Positions 9,002 through 18,600 of a stretch of DNA of 64,000 nucleotides are shown here, one piece after another. The stretch is taken from the NCBI GenBank assembly GCA_030429205.1, contig JAUICZ010000004.1, positions 124,001 through 188,000 of the forward strand, in the 5' to 3' direction. A program made the position numbers and the translations under genes. Under the pieces are notes generated by a model. The model was not told the origin of the DNA, ran no database searches, and saw only the letters and a list, made by a program, of their open reading frames with translations. The DNA is from Bacteroidia bacterium. Lineage in GTDB: Bacteria; Bacteroidota; Bacteroidia; Chitinophagales; Chitinophagaceae. Each line of letters opens with the position of its first letter. Within the stretch, counting starts at the first letter, position 1.

Positions 9002-9661
9002 TTACTTTCCTTCTTCAGGGTTTGCCCTGTGTTCTTCAATTACAAATGGTTTGTATTCATCCGGTATTGGGAATGGTATTTTCTCAAAATAGAACGCACT
9101 GTACTCAAATTCAACAGATTTCTCTAAATCTTCCTCAGGCAGTGTTTTGAACAAGTTTCCGAAGAAATAACCTCTTAAGTGTCCACCTTCTTCTCCCTGA
9201 ATATTTATAGTTGCATAACCTTTACCTTTTTGAGTGTTTGCTGTGTAACTATTTACAATTGGTCTACCTGCTTTATCAACCCTGTTTGTATCAATCATTG
9301 AGAATGTTACAATAGGTTGTGCCGTATCTGCATGAACTATGTACTCTTTTGCCCCGCCATAATCAGGAAAAGTTACTCTCAATACCCTATCCAATACACT
9401 ATCATCCTTCACTCTTGCTACTAAATAGTAAGTATTTTCTATTTGGTAGTAGAATGCAGGAGCGAACAACCTTTCTTTTTTATCAAGGATCGCCTCCATA
9501 GAGCCTAAGTAGGTTGTAACACCGTTTGAGTCTGAGCTTATGGGGTTTAACGCTGCAGAAAGATCACTGTCAGGATGCGCATCGTATGCACCATTATTAC
9601 AAGAGTACAAACCGATACCTACGGTAGAAATCAAAGCAAATGCAAATAAAAGCTTCTTCAT
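9002..9661 (-). CDS. Hypothetical lipoprotein
   Basis: 219 residues. A signal peptide ends in a lipobox (GLYSC, lipidated Cys at 21), followed by Asn-Asn and a low-complexity stretch rich in Ser, Asp and Ala, so it is probably anchored to the inner leaflet of the outer membrane or exposed at the surface. The rest looks like a compact beta-rich domain (motifs YYLVARV, VTFPDYGG, GYATINIQG). I do not recognise the family and assign no function. A one-mismatch promoter element, TATCTTTA, sits at 9681-9688 and a strong terminator follows. The gene appears to be transcribed alone, downstream of aspS on the same strand. Confidence 0.75.
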   Translation of the reverse strand: MKKLLFAFALISTVGIGLYSCNNGAYDAHPDSDLSAALNPISSDSNGVTTYLGSMEAILDKKERLFAPAFYYQIENTYYLVARVKDDSVLDRVLRVTFPDYGGAKEYIVHADTAQPIVTFSMIDTNRVDKAGRPIVNSYTANTQKGKGYATINIQGEEGGHLRGYFFGNLFKTLPEEDLEKSVEFEYSAFYFEKIPFPIPDEYKPFVIEEHRANPEEGK

Positions 9662-9721
9662 AAAATATAATTACTGACTATAAAGATAAGAATATGACCA
9701 GAAAATCAAAATCTCTGTGAA

Positions 9722-11512
9722 TTATTCACCTGCTTCTTTTTGTACCTCCAATAGCCTGATATTCAGTTCATCCAGCTGCTTGGCATCAATTGTAGAAGGT
9801 GCATCTATCATCACATCTCTGCCGGCATTGTTTTTAGGGAAGGCAATGAAGTTCCTGATACTCTCCTGACCACCCATTAAAGCACATAATCTGTCAAAAC
9901 CAAACGCTATACCTCCATGTGGTGGAGCACCGTATTCAAAAGCCCCCAGTAAGAATCCAAATTGCTCATTGGCCTCTTCTTCACTCATACCCAAAGCAGT
10001 GAACATTTGTTGCTGTACCTTTTTATTATGTATACGTATAGAGCCACCGCCAACTTCGGTACCATTCAATACCAAGTCGTAAGCATTCGCCTTAATATCA
10101 CCATACCTGTCGGGTTGCCCCAATAGTTCTATATGCTCTGGTTTAGGCGCTGTAAATGGATGATGCTTGGCTACCCAACGGCCTTCCTCTTCATCATGCT
10201 CCAAAAGCGGGAAATCTAATACCCATAGCGGTGCATATACTTCCGGGTTTCTTAAGCCTAATCTGTTACCCAGCTCTAACCTCAATTCACTAATGGCTTT
10301 TCTGGTTAGGTCTTCTCCGCCTGCCAATACCAGTACCAAGTCTCCGGCATTTGCTTTACAATCCTCTGCTAATGTTTTTCGTCTATCATCATCTAAGAAC
10401 TTATCAATGCTGCTTTTATAAGTACCATCAGCATTACACTTCATATAGATCAGCCCTGTCATCCCTATTTGCGGACGTTTCACCCAGTTAGTTAATTCGT
10501 CCAACTGTTTACGTGTGTATTCAGCAGCTCCTTCAACAGTGATGGCCAATATGCTATCAGCATCATCAAATACTTTAAACTCTATTCCCTTTAATGCTTC
10601 GCTATTTACTACTCCTCTTACTTTCAGGTTATTGATAAGCATACCAAAACGAATGTCCGGCTTATCATTACCATAATCACGCATTGCTTCGTCCCATGTC
10701 ATACGAGGAAATGCATCAGCAAACTCTAAACCTTTCACATCTCTCAACACATACTTGGTCAAACCCTCAAAAGTTTGCAAAACATCTTCCTGCTCCACAA
10801 AGCTCATTTCGCAGTCTATTTGGGTAAACTCCGGCTGACGATCTGCACGTAGGTCTTCATCTCTGAAACACTTGACTATCTGATAATACTTGTCATAGCC
10901 ACTCACCATCAATAACTGCTTAAAGGTTTGCGGGCTTTGTGGCAGTGCATAAAACTGGTTGGCGTGCACTCTGGATGGAACTACGAAATCTCTTGCACCT
11001 TCAGGAGTAGACTTAATCAGGTATGGTGTTTCTATTTCTATGAAGCCGGCACCATCCATATAATTACGTACCGAACGATTTACACGATACCTCAACTCCA
11101 TATTAGCCTGCAATGGCGGACGCCTTAAATCAAGATAGCGGTACTTCATCAACAACTCTTCTCCTCCATCAGTTTCGGCTTCTATAGTAAAAGGCGGTGT
11201 AGCTGCTTTATTAAGAATAGTATACTCAGATACTTCTATTTCAATATCACCTGTAGGCATATTGGGATTCTTGTTACTACGCTCCAGCACTTTACCCTTT
11301 GCCTGTATTACATACTCTCTACCCAATGGGTTACTCTCTAGCTGTTTATTAAACTCTTCATTAAACAATAACTGTGTTTCACCATATCTGTCTCTAAGAT
11401 CTATAAAAGTAATGGCACCAAATTTACGGATGGTTTGTACCCACCCTGATAGTGTAACCTCTTTATTAACAGACTCTATTCTTAATTCTCCACAAGTATG
11501 CGAACGATACAT
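9722..11512 (-). CDS. aspS: Aspartate--tRNA ligase
   Basis: Charges tRNA-Asp with aspartate in the cytoplasm. The protein has 596 residues from the ATG at 11512, the usual length of the bacterial-type enzyme with a GAD insertion domain. It begins [11 protein letters not shown], the standard opening of the family, so the ATG 27 bases upstream is rejected as start. Visible landmarks: the OB-fold anticodon-binding domain ([11 protein letters not shown]), class II motif 2 ([19 protein letters not shown]), and motif 3 near the C-terminus ([13 protein letters not shown]). There is no terminator between its stop and the lipoprotein promoter. Whether it is discriminating or also serves tRNA-Asn is not resolved here. 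Confidence 0.97.
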   Translation of the reverse strand: MYRSHTCGELRIESVNKEVTLSGWVQTIRKFGAITFIDLRDRYGETQLLFNEEFNKQLESNPLGREYVIQAKGKVLERSNKNPNMPTGDIEIEVSEYTILNKAATPPFTIEAETDGGEELLMKYRYLDLRRPPLQANMELRYRVNRSVRNYMDGAGFIEIETPYLIKSTPEGARDFVVPSRVHANQFYALPQSPQTFKQLLMVSGYDKYYQIVKCFRDEDLRADRQPEFTQIDCEMSFVEQEDVLQTFEGLTKYVLRDVKGLEFADAFPRMTWDEAMRDYGNDKPDIRFGMLINNLKVRGVVNSEALKGIEFKVFDDADSILAITVEGAAEYTRKQLDELTNWVKRPQIGMTGLIYMKCNADGTYKSSIDKFLDDDRRKTLAEDCKANAGDLVLVLAGGEDLTRKAISELRLELGNRLGLRNPEVYAPLWVLDFPLLEHDEEEGRWVAKHHPFTAPKPEHIELLGQPDRYGDIKANAYDLVLNGTEVGGGSIRIHNKKVQQQMFTALGMSEEEANEQFGFLLGAFEYGAPPHGGIAFGFDRLCALMGGQESIRNFIAFPKNNAGRDVMIDAPSTIDAKQLDELNIRLLEVQKEAGE

Positions 11513-11548
11513 ATATAACTTCTTTAAAAACGGCTGCAAGATACTTTA

Positions 11549-11565
11549 ATCAACCGATTGTTGAT
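11549..11565. promoter_or_regulatory. Palindrome in the aspS / AsmA-like divergent region
   Basis: ATCAAC-N5-GTTGAT lies between the two divergent genes. It is a candidate operator for either, but no clear TANNTTTG element flanks it, so this is weak. Confidence 0.25.
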
Positions 11566-11638
11566 AAAATTGAGGCGTGAATATCAAGGTAATCTTTACC
11601 TTAGGTACTAGTCGTTACTATGTAAACCTACCTGAAAG

Positions 11639-13369
11639 ATGCTGAACATGAGCAAAAAGTCTAAAATAGCCATAGGCATTGTCGGTACTATACTGCTGGC
11701 AGCGATAGTTTTTTTGCTATACGTAGGGCAACAATACAAAGCCAGAATAAAAGCAGAGATACCTAAAAGTGTTCAAAAGGCATCGAAGGGCTTATACCGC
11801 ATCAGCTTCGATAAAGTACACATCAATTTGTTTACTCGCAGCATTAGCCTTACTAATGTGTCTATTTCTATTGATAGTAATAAGTTAAAAGAACGTATAA
11901 ATGACAGTACGCTGCCACCATATTGTATCAATATGCGTGTAAAGAAGCTGAAGGCCAGCGGCATATATCTAAGAGGGTTGAGTACAGAAATGGAATGTGA
12001 GGTAATAAGTATTGTAGAGCCTTATTTATCTGTTACTAAAAACGATAAAGCTTTATCCGGCAACTTTGCCAAAACTAAAAATGAAAATAAATACAGAATC
12101 GCGGCCAATGTAGTGAGTATGGTATCCGGAAAGCTGGAATACTATTATAGAAAAGACAACAAGCTCAGGAACTTCGACCTTAGTAATATTAATATAAGGC
12201 TAGACGACTGGGATACCTACAATGCTGACAATAGTAATAACTTTTTACTGGCACGTTCAGGAAATATAAACGTTGCAAGGCTTGTTTTTAATGGAGAAGA
12301 TTTAGATTATCATCTATCAATAGACGAAATCAACTTCAACAGCAGCGGTAAAAAGCTAAACGCAAGAGACCTTAAACTAAACCTTGCTTCTACTCAAGAA
12401 CACTTTTACGAAAAGTGGGGCGTACAGAAAGAGATTTACGACTTGCACCTGCCTACGATTGAAGTAAATGACATAGACTGGAAAAGGCTTTTTAATAAAA
12501 AAGAACTATTCGCCTCTACCATATACCTGAACCAAAGCAAGTTAATGGTACTATTTAACCGGCAATTACCACCAAACCCTGCCAGCAAAATGGGGAACCA
12601 CCCCAACCAAATGCTGATGAAGTTGAAACTGCCTGTGTATATAGAGGACATAAGGATGAACAATGGAGACATAACATACACTGAAATAAGTAAGCGCAGT
12701 GGAATGGAAGGCTCTATTTACTTCACAAAATTAGATGGCCGAATCGATAACATAACTAATATAGATAGTCTGGTAGAGAAGGATGACATATGCAATATTA
12801 GCATACACGGCAAATTCAACAAGTTTACAGACATTAGTGCTGCTTTTGAATTAAAGCTGAATGATAAAAAAGGAAGCTTTAAAGTAAACACAACGCTCGA
12901 GGGGTTGTCTGGGCATCAAATAAGTACACAAACACAAATCTTCACTTTGATAGCCGTCAAGTCGATGAATATGCAACGCTTAAAAATGGAGCTAGAGGGC
13001 AACGAAGATTATGCACAGAGCAACTTTGTTATGCTGTATCACAACCTGAGCATTAAAATAACCAAAGAAGCAAACGATGCGCAAAAAGAAAAGCGGAAGA
13101 AAAGCTTCATGACCTTTATTGCCAATAACCTCATCTTATACTCCAACAATCCTCAACGAGGTTCAAAAGAACCAAGAGTAGTACAAACATATATTAAAAG
13201 AGATCCTCAAAAATCATTCTTCAACCTTATTTGGCGCAATATTCACCAAGGGGTACAAGAAAGCACTATTCGCGATATGAATGTTATTCGCTGGATGAGA
13301 AAGCTGGACAAGAAGTCGGACAACAACAACGCAACGTCCAGACGAAACAAAAAAAAGAGGCAGCGTTAG
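11639..13369 (+). CDS. AsmA-like membrane-anchored protein, function unknown
   Basis: 576 residues. One N-terminal transmembrane helix (about 10-28) is followed by a long periplasmic region whose alternating pattern (VHINLFTRSISLTNVSI, KLKASGIYLRGL, RLVFNGEDLDYHLSIDEI) resembles the repetitive beta-strand AsmA/DUF748-type proteins associated with envelope lipid transport. The C-terminal 20 residues are strongly basic (SRRNKKKRQR at the end). An alternative start is the ATG at 11648. It is divergent from aspS and not in an obvious operon. The TamB-like gene 2.3 kb downstream belongs to the same broad superfamily, but the two are not adjacent. Function is inferred from fold resemblance only. 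Confidence 0.7.
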   Translation: MLNMSKKSKIAIGIVGTILLAAIVFLLYVGQQYKARIKAEIPKSVQKASKGLYRISFDKVHINLFTRSISLTNVSISIDSNKLKERINDSTLPPYCINMRVKKLKASGIYLRGLSTEMECEVISIVEPYLSVTKNDKALSGNFAKTKNENKYRIAANVVSMVSGKLEYYYRKDNKLRNFDLSNINIRLDDWDTYNADNSNNFLLARSGNINVARLVFNGEDLDYHLSIDEINFNSSGKKLNARDLKLNLASTQEHFYEKWGVQKEIYDLHLPTIEVNDIDWKRLFNKKELFASTIYLNQSKLMVLFNRQLPPNPASKMGNHPNQMLMKLKLPVYIEDIRMNNGDITYTEISKRSGMEGSIYFTKLDGRIDNITNIDSLVEKDDICNISIHGKFNKFTDISAAFELKLNDKKGSFKVNTTLEGLSGHQISTQTQIFTLIAVKSMNMQRLKMELEGNEDYAQSNFVMLYHNLSIKITKEANDAQKEKRKKSFMTFIANNLILYSNNPQRGSKEPRVVQTYIKRDPQKSFFNLIWRNIHQGVQESTIRDMNVIRWMRKLDKKSDNNNATSRRNKKKRQR

Positions 13370-13400
13370 CTACCCCTTTCTTTACATGGTTGGTTAAATC

Positions 13401-15521
13401 TTATTTATAAGACAAACCCATATTATATAGTAGGAACGCCCATTTATCGGCCTGCTCCTGTATAACCATAGATGTAGGCTTACCAGCACCATGCCCTGCG
13501 TTAGTCTCTATTCTTATTAAAGTAGGTTTATTACAGCTTTGTGCTGCCTGCAAAGCTGCTGCAAACTTGAATGAGTGAGCCGGCACTACTCTGTCATCGT
13601 GGTCTGCTGTAGTTACCATCGTTGCCGGGTAACAAGTACCTTCTTTTACATTATGTACAGGAGAGTATCCATGCAAGTATTCAAACATTTCTTTGCTGTC
13701 TTCTGCTGTACCATAATCATATGCCCAACCGGCACCTGCTGTAAACGTATGATAACGCAGCATATCCATTACACCAACTGCAGGGAAACATACTTTAAAC
13801 AAATCAGGCCTTTGTGTCATACATGCACCTACCAGCAAACCACCGTTAGATCCACCTGCAATAGCTAAGTAGTCTTTTGATGTGTAGTTCTCCTTGATCA
13901 GATATTCAGCACCGGCAATAAAATCGTTGAACACGTTTTGCTTGTTCATTTTAATACCCATGTTGTGCCAGTTATCTCCATACTCTCCGCCACCACGTAA
14001 ATTAGCAACCGCGTAGATGCCACCAGACTCCATAAACACCAAATTACTGATGCTGAAAGATGGAGTTAAACTAATATTGAAACCACCATAACCATATAGC
14101 AACAATGGATTTTTACCATTTTGTTGCATACCTTTTTTGTAGGTGATGATCATTGGTATCTTAGTACCGTCAGGCTGTGTATAAAACACTTGTTTGCTTT
14201 CATACGCATCAGGATTGAAGTCTACACCTGATTTTTTATATAGAGAAGACTCACCCGTTTCGATATTGTATTTAAAGATGGTAGGCGGATAGACATAAGA
14301 AGTAAAGCTGTAGTACAACTCTTTATCTTCTATTCTACCTCCAAAGCCACCGGCAGAACCAAGACCCGGCAGTTCAATTCTTCTCTCCTCTTGCCCCCAC
14401 AGATCATACTGCCTTACATCACTAACCGCATCTTTCAAGTACTTTACAAAGAACTTATCGCCGCAAGTAGAAACAGACAGCGGATACTCTGTTTCAGGTA
14501 TCAGTGTTTGCCAGTTACCAGGCCTAGGCGCCTTGGCATCAACATATACCAGTTTCCTGTTAGGTGCATCAATATTTGTCAGGATGTACAACTTACCTTC
14601 TTTTGAATACACTACATCGTGCTCATTAGTGAAACCTGAAACAACAGGCCTTATTTGTGCACCCTCTTCTTTTAAAGATTGAATATATAACTCGTTACCA
14701 TAAGTAGCATTTGCTGCAGATATAACCAAAAACTCACCATCTTCGGTAACACCACCACCAACATACCTGCGTTGTGTTTCACCACCAAATACCAACTCAT
14801 CGTTATTTTGAGCAGTACCCAGTTTGTGGAAATACAATTTATGTTGTTGTGTTTTACCGGAAAGCTCGCTACCCTCTTTTGGTTTATCGTAACTGCTGTA
14901 GTAAAACCCTTCGTTACCTCTCCAGGAGATACCACTGAACTTCACATCACGCAAAGTATCGTCCATCTTTTCTTTGGTCTCGGTGTTTAGTACAATCACC
15001 TTGCGCCAGTCAGAACCACCTTCTGAAATTTGATACGCACACATTGACCCGTCTTTGGTAAAAGACAATCCTGCTAAAGAGGTGGTGCCATCTTTAGAGA
15101 ACTTATTAGGATCAAGAAACACTTCAGGTTCTCCATCACCTTTTTGTCTAAATAGAACATACTGGTTTTGTAAACCATCGTTTTTGTAGAAATACGTATA
15201 ATCACCTCTTTTAAAGGGAGCACTATATTTTTCGTAGTTCCACAATTGTGTTAGCCTGTCTTTTATCGCACCTCTGAAAGGGATCTTATCTAAATAAGCC
15301 TGAGTTACTTTGTTTTGTCGTTGTACCCAGTCTTTGGTATCATCAGCCAGATCGTCTTCCAACCATCTGTATGGATCCTTAACCTCTGTATCAAAATAAG
15401 TATCTACCTGATCTACTTTCTTAGTTTCAGGATATTGCCCGTTAAATTCTGCACCTTGCTGGCAAGAAGCTGCCGCACCTGCTAATACCATAACCGTTCC
15501 TGTTATTATTTTTTTCATCAT
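13401..15521 (-). CDS. Prolyl oligopeptidase family serine peptidase (S9), lipoprotein
   Basis: 706 residues from the ATG at 15521 (a second ATG follows at once). An upstream in-frame ATG at 15605 is rejected because the signal peptide starts at MMKKIITG. The lipobox GAAASC predicts a lipid-anchored periplasmic or outer-membrane enzyme. An N-terminal beta-propeller (DPYRWLEDD at its start) is followed by an alpha/beta-hydrolase domain. Nucleophile S558 is in GGSNGG, the acid is probably in TADHDDRVVP, and H677 is in NAGHGAGK. The family cuts short proline-containing peptides on the carboxyl side of proline. It stands alone, convergent with the AsmA-like gene. Confidence 0.95.
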   Translation of the reverse strand: MMKKIITGTVMVLAGAAASCQQGAEFNGQYPETKKVDQVDTYFDTEVKDPYRWLEDDLADDTKDWVQRQNKVTQAYLDKIPFRGAIKDRLTQLWNYEKYSAPFKRGDYTYFYKNDGLQNQYVLFRQKGDGEPEVFLDPNKFSKDGTTSLAGLSFTKDGSMCAYQISEGGSDWRKVIVLNTETKEKMDDTLRDVKFSGISWRGNEGFYYSSYDKPKEGSELSGKTQQHKLYFHKLGTAQNNDELVFGGETQRRYVGGGVTEDGEFLVISAANATYGNELYIQSLKEEGAQIRPVVSGFTNEHDVVYSKEGKLYILTNIDAPNRKLVYVDAKAPRPGNWQTLIPETEYPLSVSTCGDKFFVKYLKDAVSDVRQYDLWGQEERRIELPGLGSAGGFGGRIEDKELYYSFTSYVYPPTIFKYNIETGESSLYKKSGVDFNPDAYESKQVFYTQPDGTKIPMIITYKKGMQQNGKNPLLLYGYGGFNISLTPSFSISNLVFMESGGIYAVANLRGGGEYGDNWHNMGIKMNKQNVFNDFIAGAEYLIKENYTSKDYLAIAGGSNGGLLVGACMTQRPDLFKVCFPAVGVMDMLRYHTFTAGAGWAYDYGTAEDSKEMFEYLHGYSPVHNVKEGTCYPATMVTTADHDDRVVPAHSFKFAAALQAAQSCNKPTLIRIETNAGHGAGKPTSMVIQEQADKWAFLLYNMGLSYK

Positions 15522-15657
15522 AGATGTGTTTACGATAAGGCTCCGAAAATAACACTGATTTACATAAGAATAAACACCAAGTAAAATAATCCCCCTAAAA
15601 ACCACTACAACTATTTATTATTAACAAAATAAGTCATGGGATATGCTTGTTGCTGAT

Positions 15658-15665
15658 TACCTTTG
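15658..15665 (+). promoter_or_regulatory. Bacteroidota -7 element (TACCTTTG) at the TamB-like gene
   Basis: Perfect TANNTTTG match whose last three bases are also the most upstream usable in-frame TTG of the gene. If the promoter is real, translation must start further downstream at another non-ATG codon. Confidence 0.45.
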
Positions 15666-18600
15666 TACAGCTCAAAAAAATATAACCCCAAGGGTCTGAA
15701 ACGTTTTATTAAAATATTGAAATACACGGTATTAAGTCTGCTGGCTATAGTACTGCTTGTAGTACTACTGGTAAATTTCACACCAGTACAGAATTTTATT
15801 GTCTCTAGGGCAACCAATTACCTCACAAAAAAAACGGGCACTACTTTCAGAATTGAGCATATCAAGGTCAGCCCGATTAACAAAGCGTACATACAAGGCG
15901 TATATATTGAAGACCAGAACAACGACACTTTATTATATGCCGGGGAGGTTAGTCTACGTATAACAGACTGGTTTGTCTTCAAGAACGAAACTCCGGTACT
16001 GCACTATGTGGGATTGAAAAATGTTTATGCTGACATTCATAGAGAAAGCACATCAGACGAATGGAACTATCAGTTTATTGTAGATGCTTTTGATACCGGC
16101 AAACCTAAAGACACGACAAAAAAAGAAAGCGCACCGGTAGATATTGACCTCGAAAAACTGGAGTTAGACAATATCAGGTTTTTCATGAATGATGCCTGGG
16201 TAGGCAGTGATCTGAATTTGATTGTCGGCAAGTTTTACATTGATGCTGATGAAATCAGTATCCCTAAAAAAGTAATAAACGTTGACAAGATATCAGCCGA
16301 ACATACTCATGTTATATTGCGAGATTATGACGGCGGTCGTCCTCCCAAGCCTAGAGTTGCCAACAACGAAATTGACACTACCGCATTTAACCCGGACAAC
16401 TGGAATATTAATGTTGACGACCTTAATCTGGAGTACTGCTATTTTGATATGGACGTCGGCAACGACCTTCCTCTAATTAAAGAATTTGACCCGGACCACA
16501 TACACATCAGCGGCATACAACTTGACGCTGATGACTTAAAAATAGAAGGTGACACCTTAACTGCAGAGTTGGCACATTTAAGCGCTCACGAACGCTGTGG
16601 TTTGGAAATAAAAAAGATGCAAGCGGACATTACAGTTTCGCCCAATGCGTCTATTTGTGACAACCTTGTACTCAACACAAACAACAGTAGCATTAGAGAC
16701 CACTACTCTATGCACTATACTCGTTTCCCCGACTTCAATCATTATTTAAGTCAGGTTGAAATGCGTGCTAACTTTCAGAACACCATTCTATCGCTGGATG
16801 ATATAGCATACTTCGCTCCTGTTTTAAGGGAATACAAAACTACTGCGAAAATATCCGGGAACATACGCGGAACAGTTGAAGACATTTCTGCAAAGAATCT
16901 GGATCTGAATGACGGCGCAAATGTTATAAAGGGCAACATCAAAATAAAAGGCCTTCCCGATGTTGAGAAAATGTATATCGACTATCAAAACGGGGAGCTT
17001 ATTACAAGCGGAGCAGGAATACTAAAGTATGCGCCAACATTAAAAGACAGTTCCGGCATAGGTATAGATAGCATTACAAACCTACAGTTCAACGGAGATT
17101 TTGTTGGCTACCTGAACAACTTTATTGTAGACGGCACCATTAACAGTAACATGGGCACTATAGTATCAGATATTAAAATGGTGATACCTGAGCATGAGGA
17201 TTCTGTGGCTTCTTATAATGGCGATATAGAGGTGACAGACCTTAACCTGGGTACATTATTATTGAATGATGATCTGGGCACCGTAAGCTTGAATGCACAT
17301 GTTGACGGAAGATCTACAGTACTGGAAAAAGCCAATTTAAAGTTCAATACAGCTGTAGAGCATTTCTATTACAAAGGCTACAAGTACGTAGGCATAAATG
17401 CTGATGGAAATTTGATAAATAAAAAGTTTACAGGAAACCTATTTATTGATGACCAGTTTATTGCACTTGGTTTTTATGGCACATGCGATTTCAGCAAAAA
17501 ACAAATTGTAATAGATGCAAAAGCCAACCTGCTACAAAGCAACCTAACAGCACTAAACCTTGTTAAAGAAGATACTGTTTTGCTATCTGCTGACTTTGAC
17601 ATGGACTGGAAAGGGCATAACATAGACGACTTTGTTGGCTATGCAAAACTCTACAACATAGACCTAAGCAGAAACGGACGCAGATTAGACCTGGATAGTG
17701 TCTATGTAAATGCTACAGAAGAAGGCGAAGCAAAAAAAATCACTATAAACAGCAACGCAGTATATGCTGATATACATGGAACCTATGAATTAAGCTCACT
17801 ACACAAGTCGTTCTTATACTATGTATCAGGGTATATACCTAATTACATACACCCTATGGATGACCATGGTGCGCATCAAAACCTGAGTTTTACCGTTAAA
17901 ACCAGAGCCCTAGATAAACTGTTTGAAATTTTTGCTGTAAACGCATCAGGTTTTGATCAATCTGTAATTGAAGGACGCCTGGCTACATCTTTACAAAGCT
18001 TGGAGTTGAAAGGACATGTTCCTTTTGGAAAATTTGACGAAATAGAGTTGCACGATGTCCGATTAAAAGCAAACGGAGACTTCAACAAACTAAATGTTGT
18101 GGCGGATGCCGGCAATATAGCTTTAAGCGATAGCACGGTTAAGGGTACTTTTTATTTAAACACAACAGTCGCTAACGATAAACTTAACTTCAAAATGGCA
18201 ACAACCTCCCCTACTGCGTTGGGAGCAGCAACAGTTGCCGGAGAAATAATAGCACATGGAGATACACTATACAGCAGCATTGCACCTTCTGAGTTCTTCA
18301 TGAACCAATACAAATGGCAGATACCGGGTAACAACAAAATCACCTATACGGAAAACTACCTTGATGTAAACAACTTTATTATCAATTCTGAGGGGCAAAC
18401 AATAAACATCAACTCATCTAATACAAATAAGAAACAACAAATTGATCTTGTACTGAACAACATAAAGGTTGGCAGCATCAGTAATTTTGCAAACCTAAAT
18501 GATTTTAGCCCTACAGGTAACATCAGCGGGAATGCATCGATACAAAATTTATTTACGAAACTTAAGGTAACGGCTGATGTACAAATATCAGACCTCGTAT

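Noticed and set aside
8864-9127. An 87-codon plus-strand open frame in the 8659-9001 gap
   Set aside because: It runs through the lipoprotein terminator and antisense into that gene, with no recognisable start context or family.
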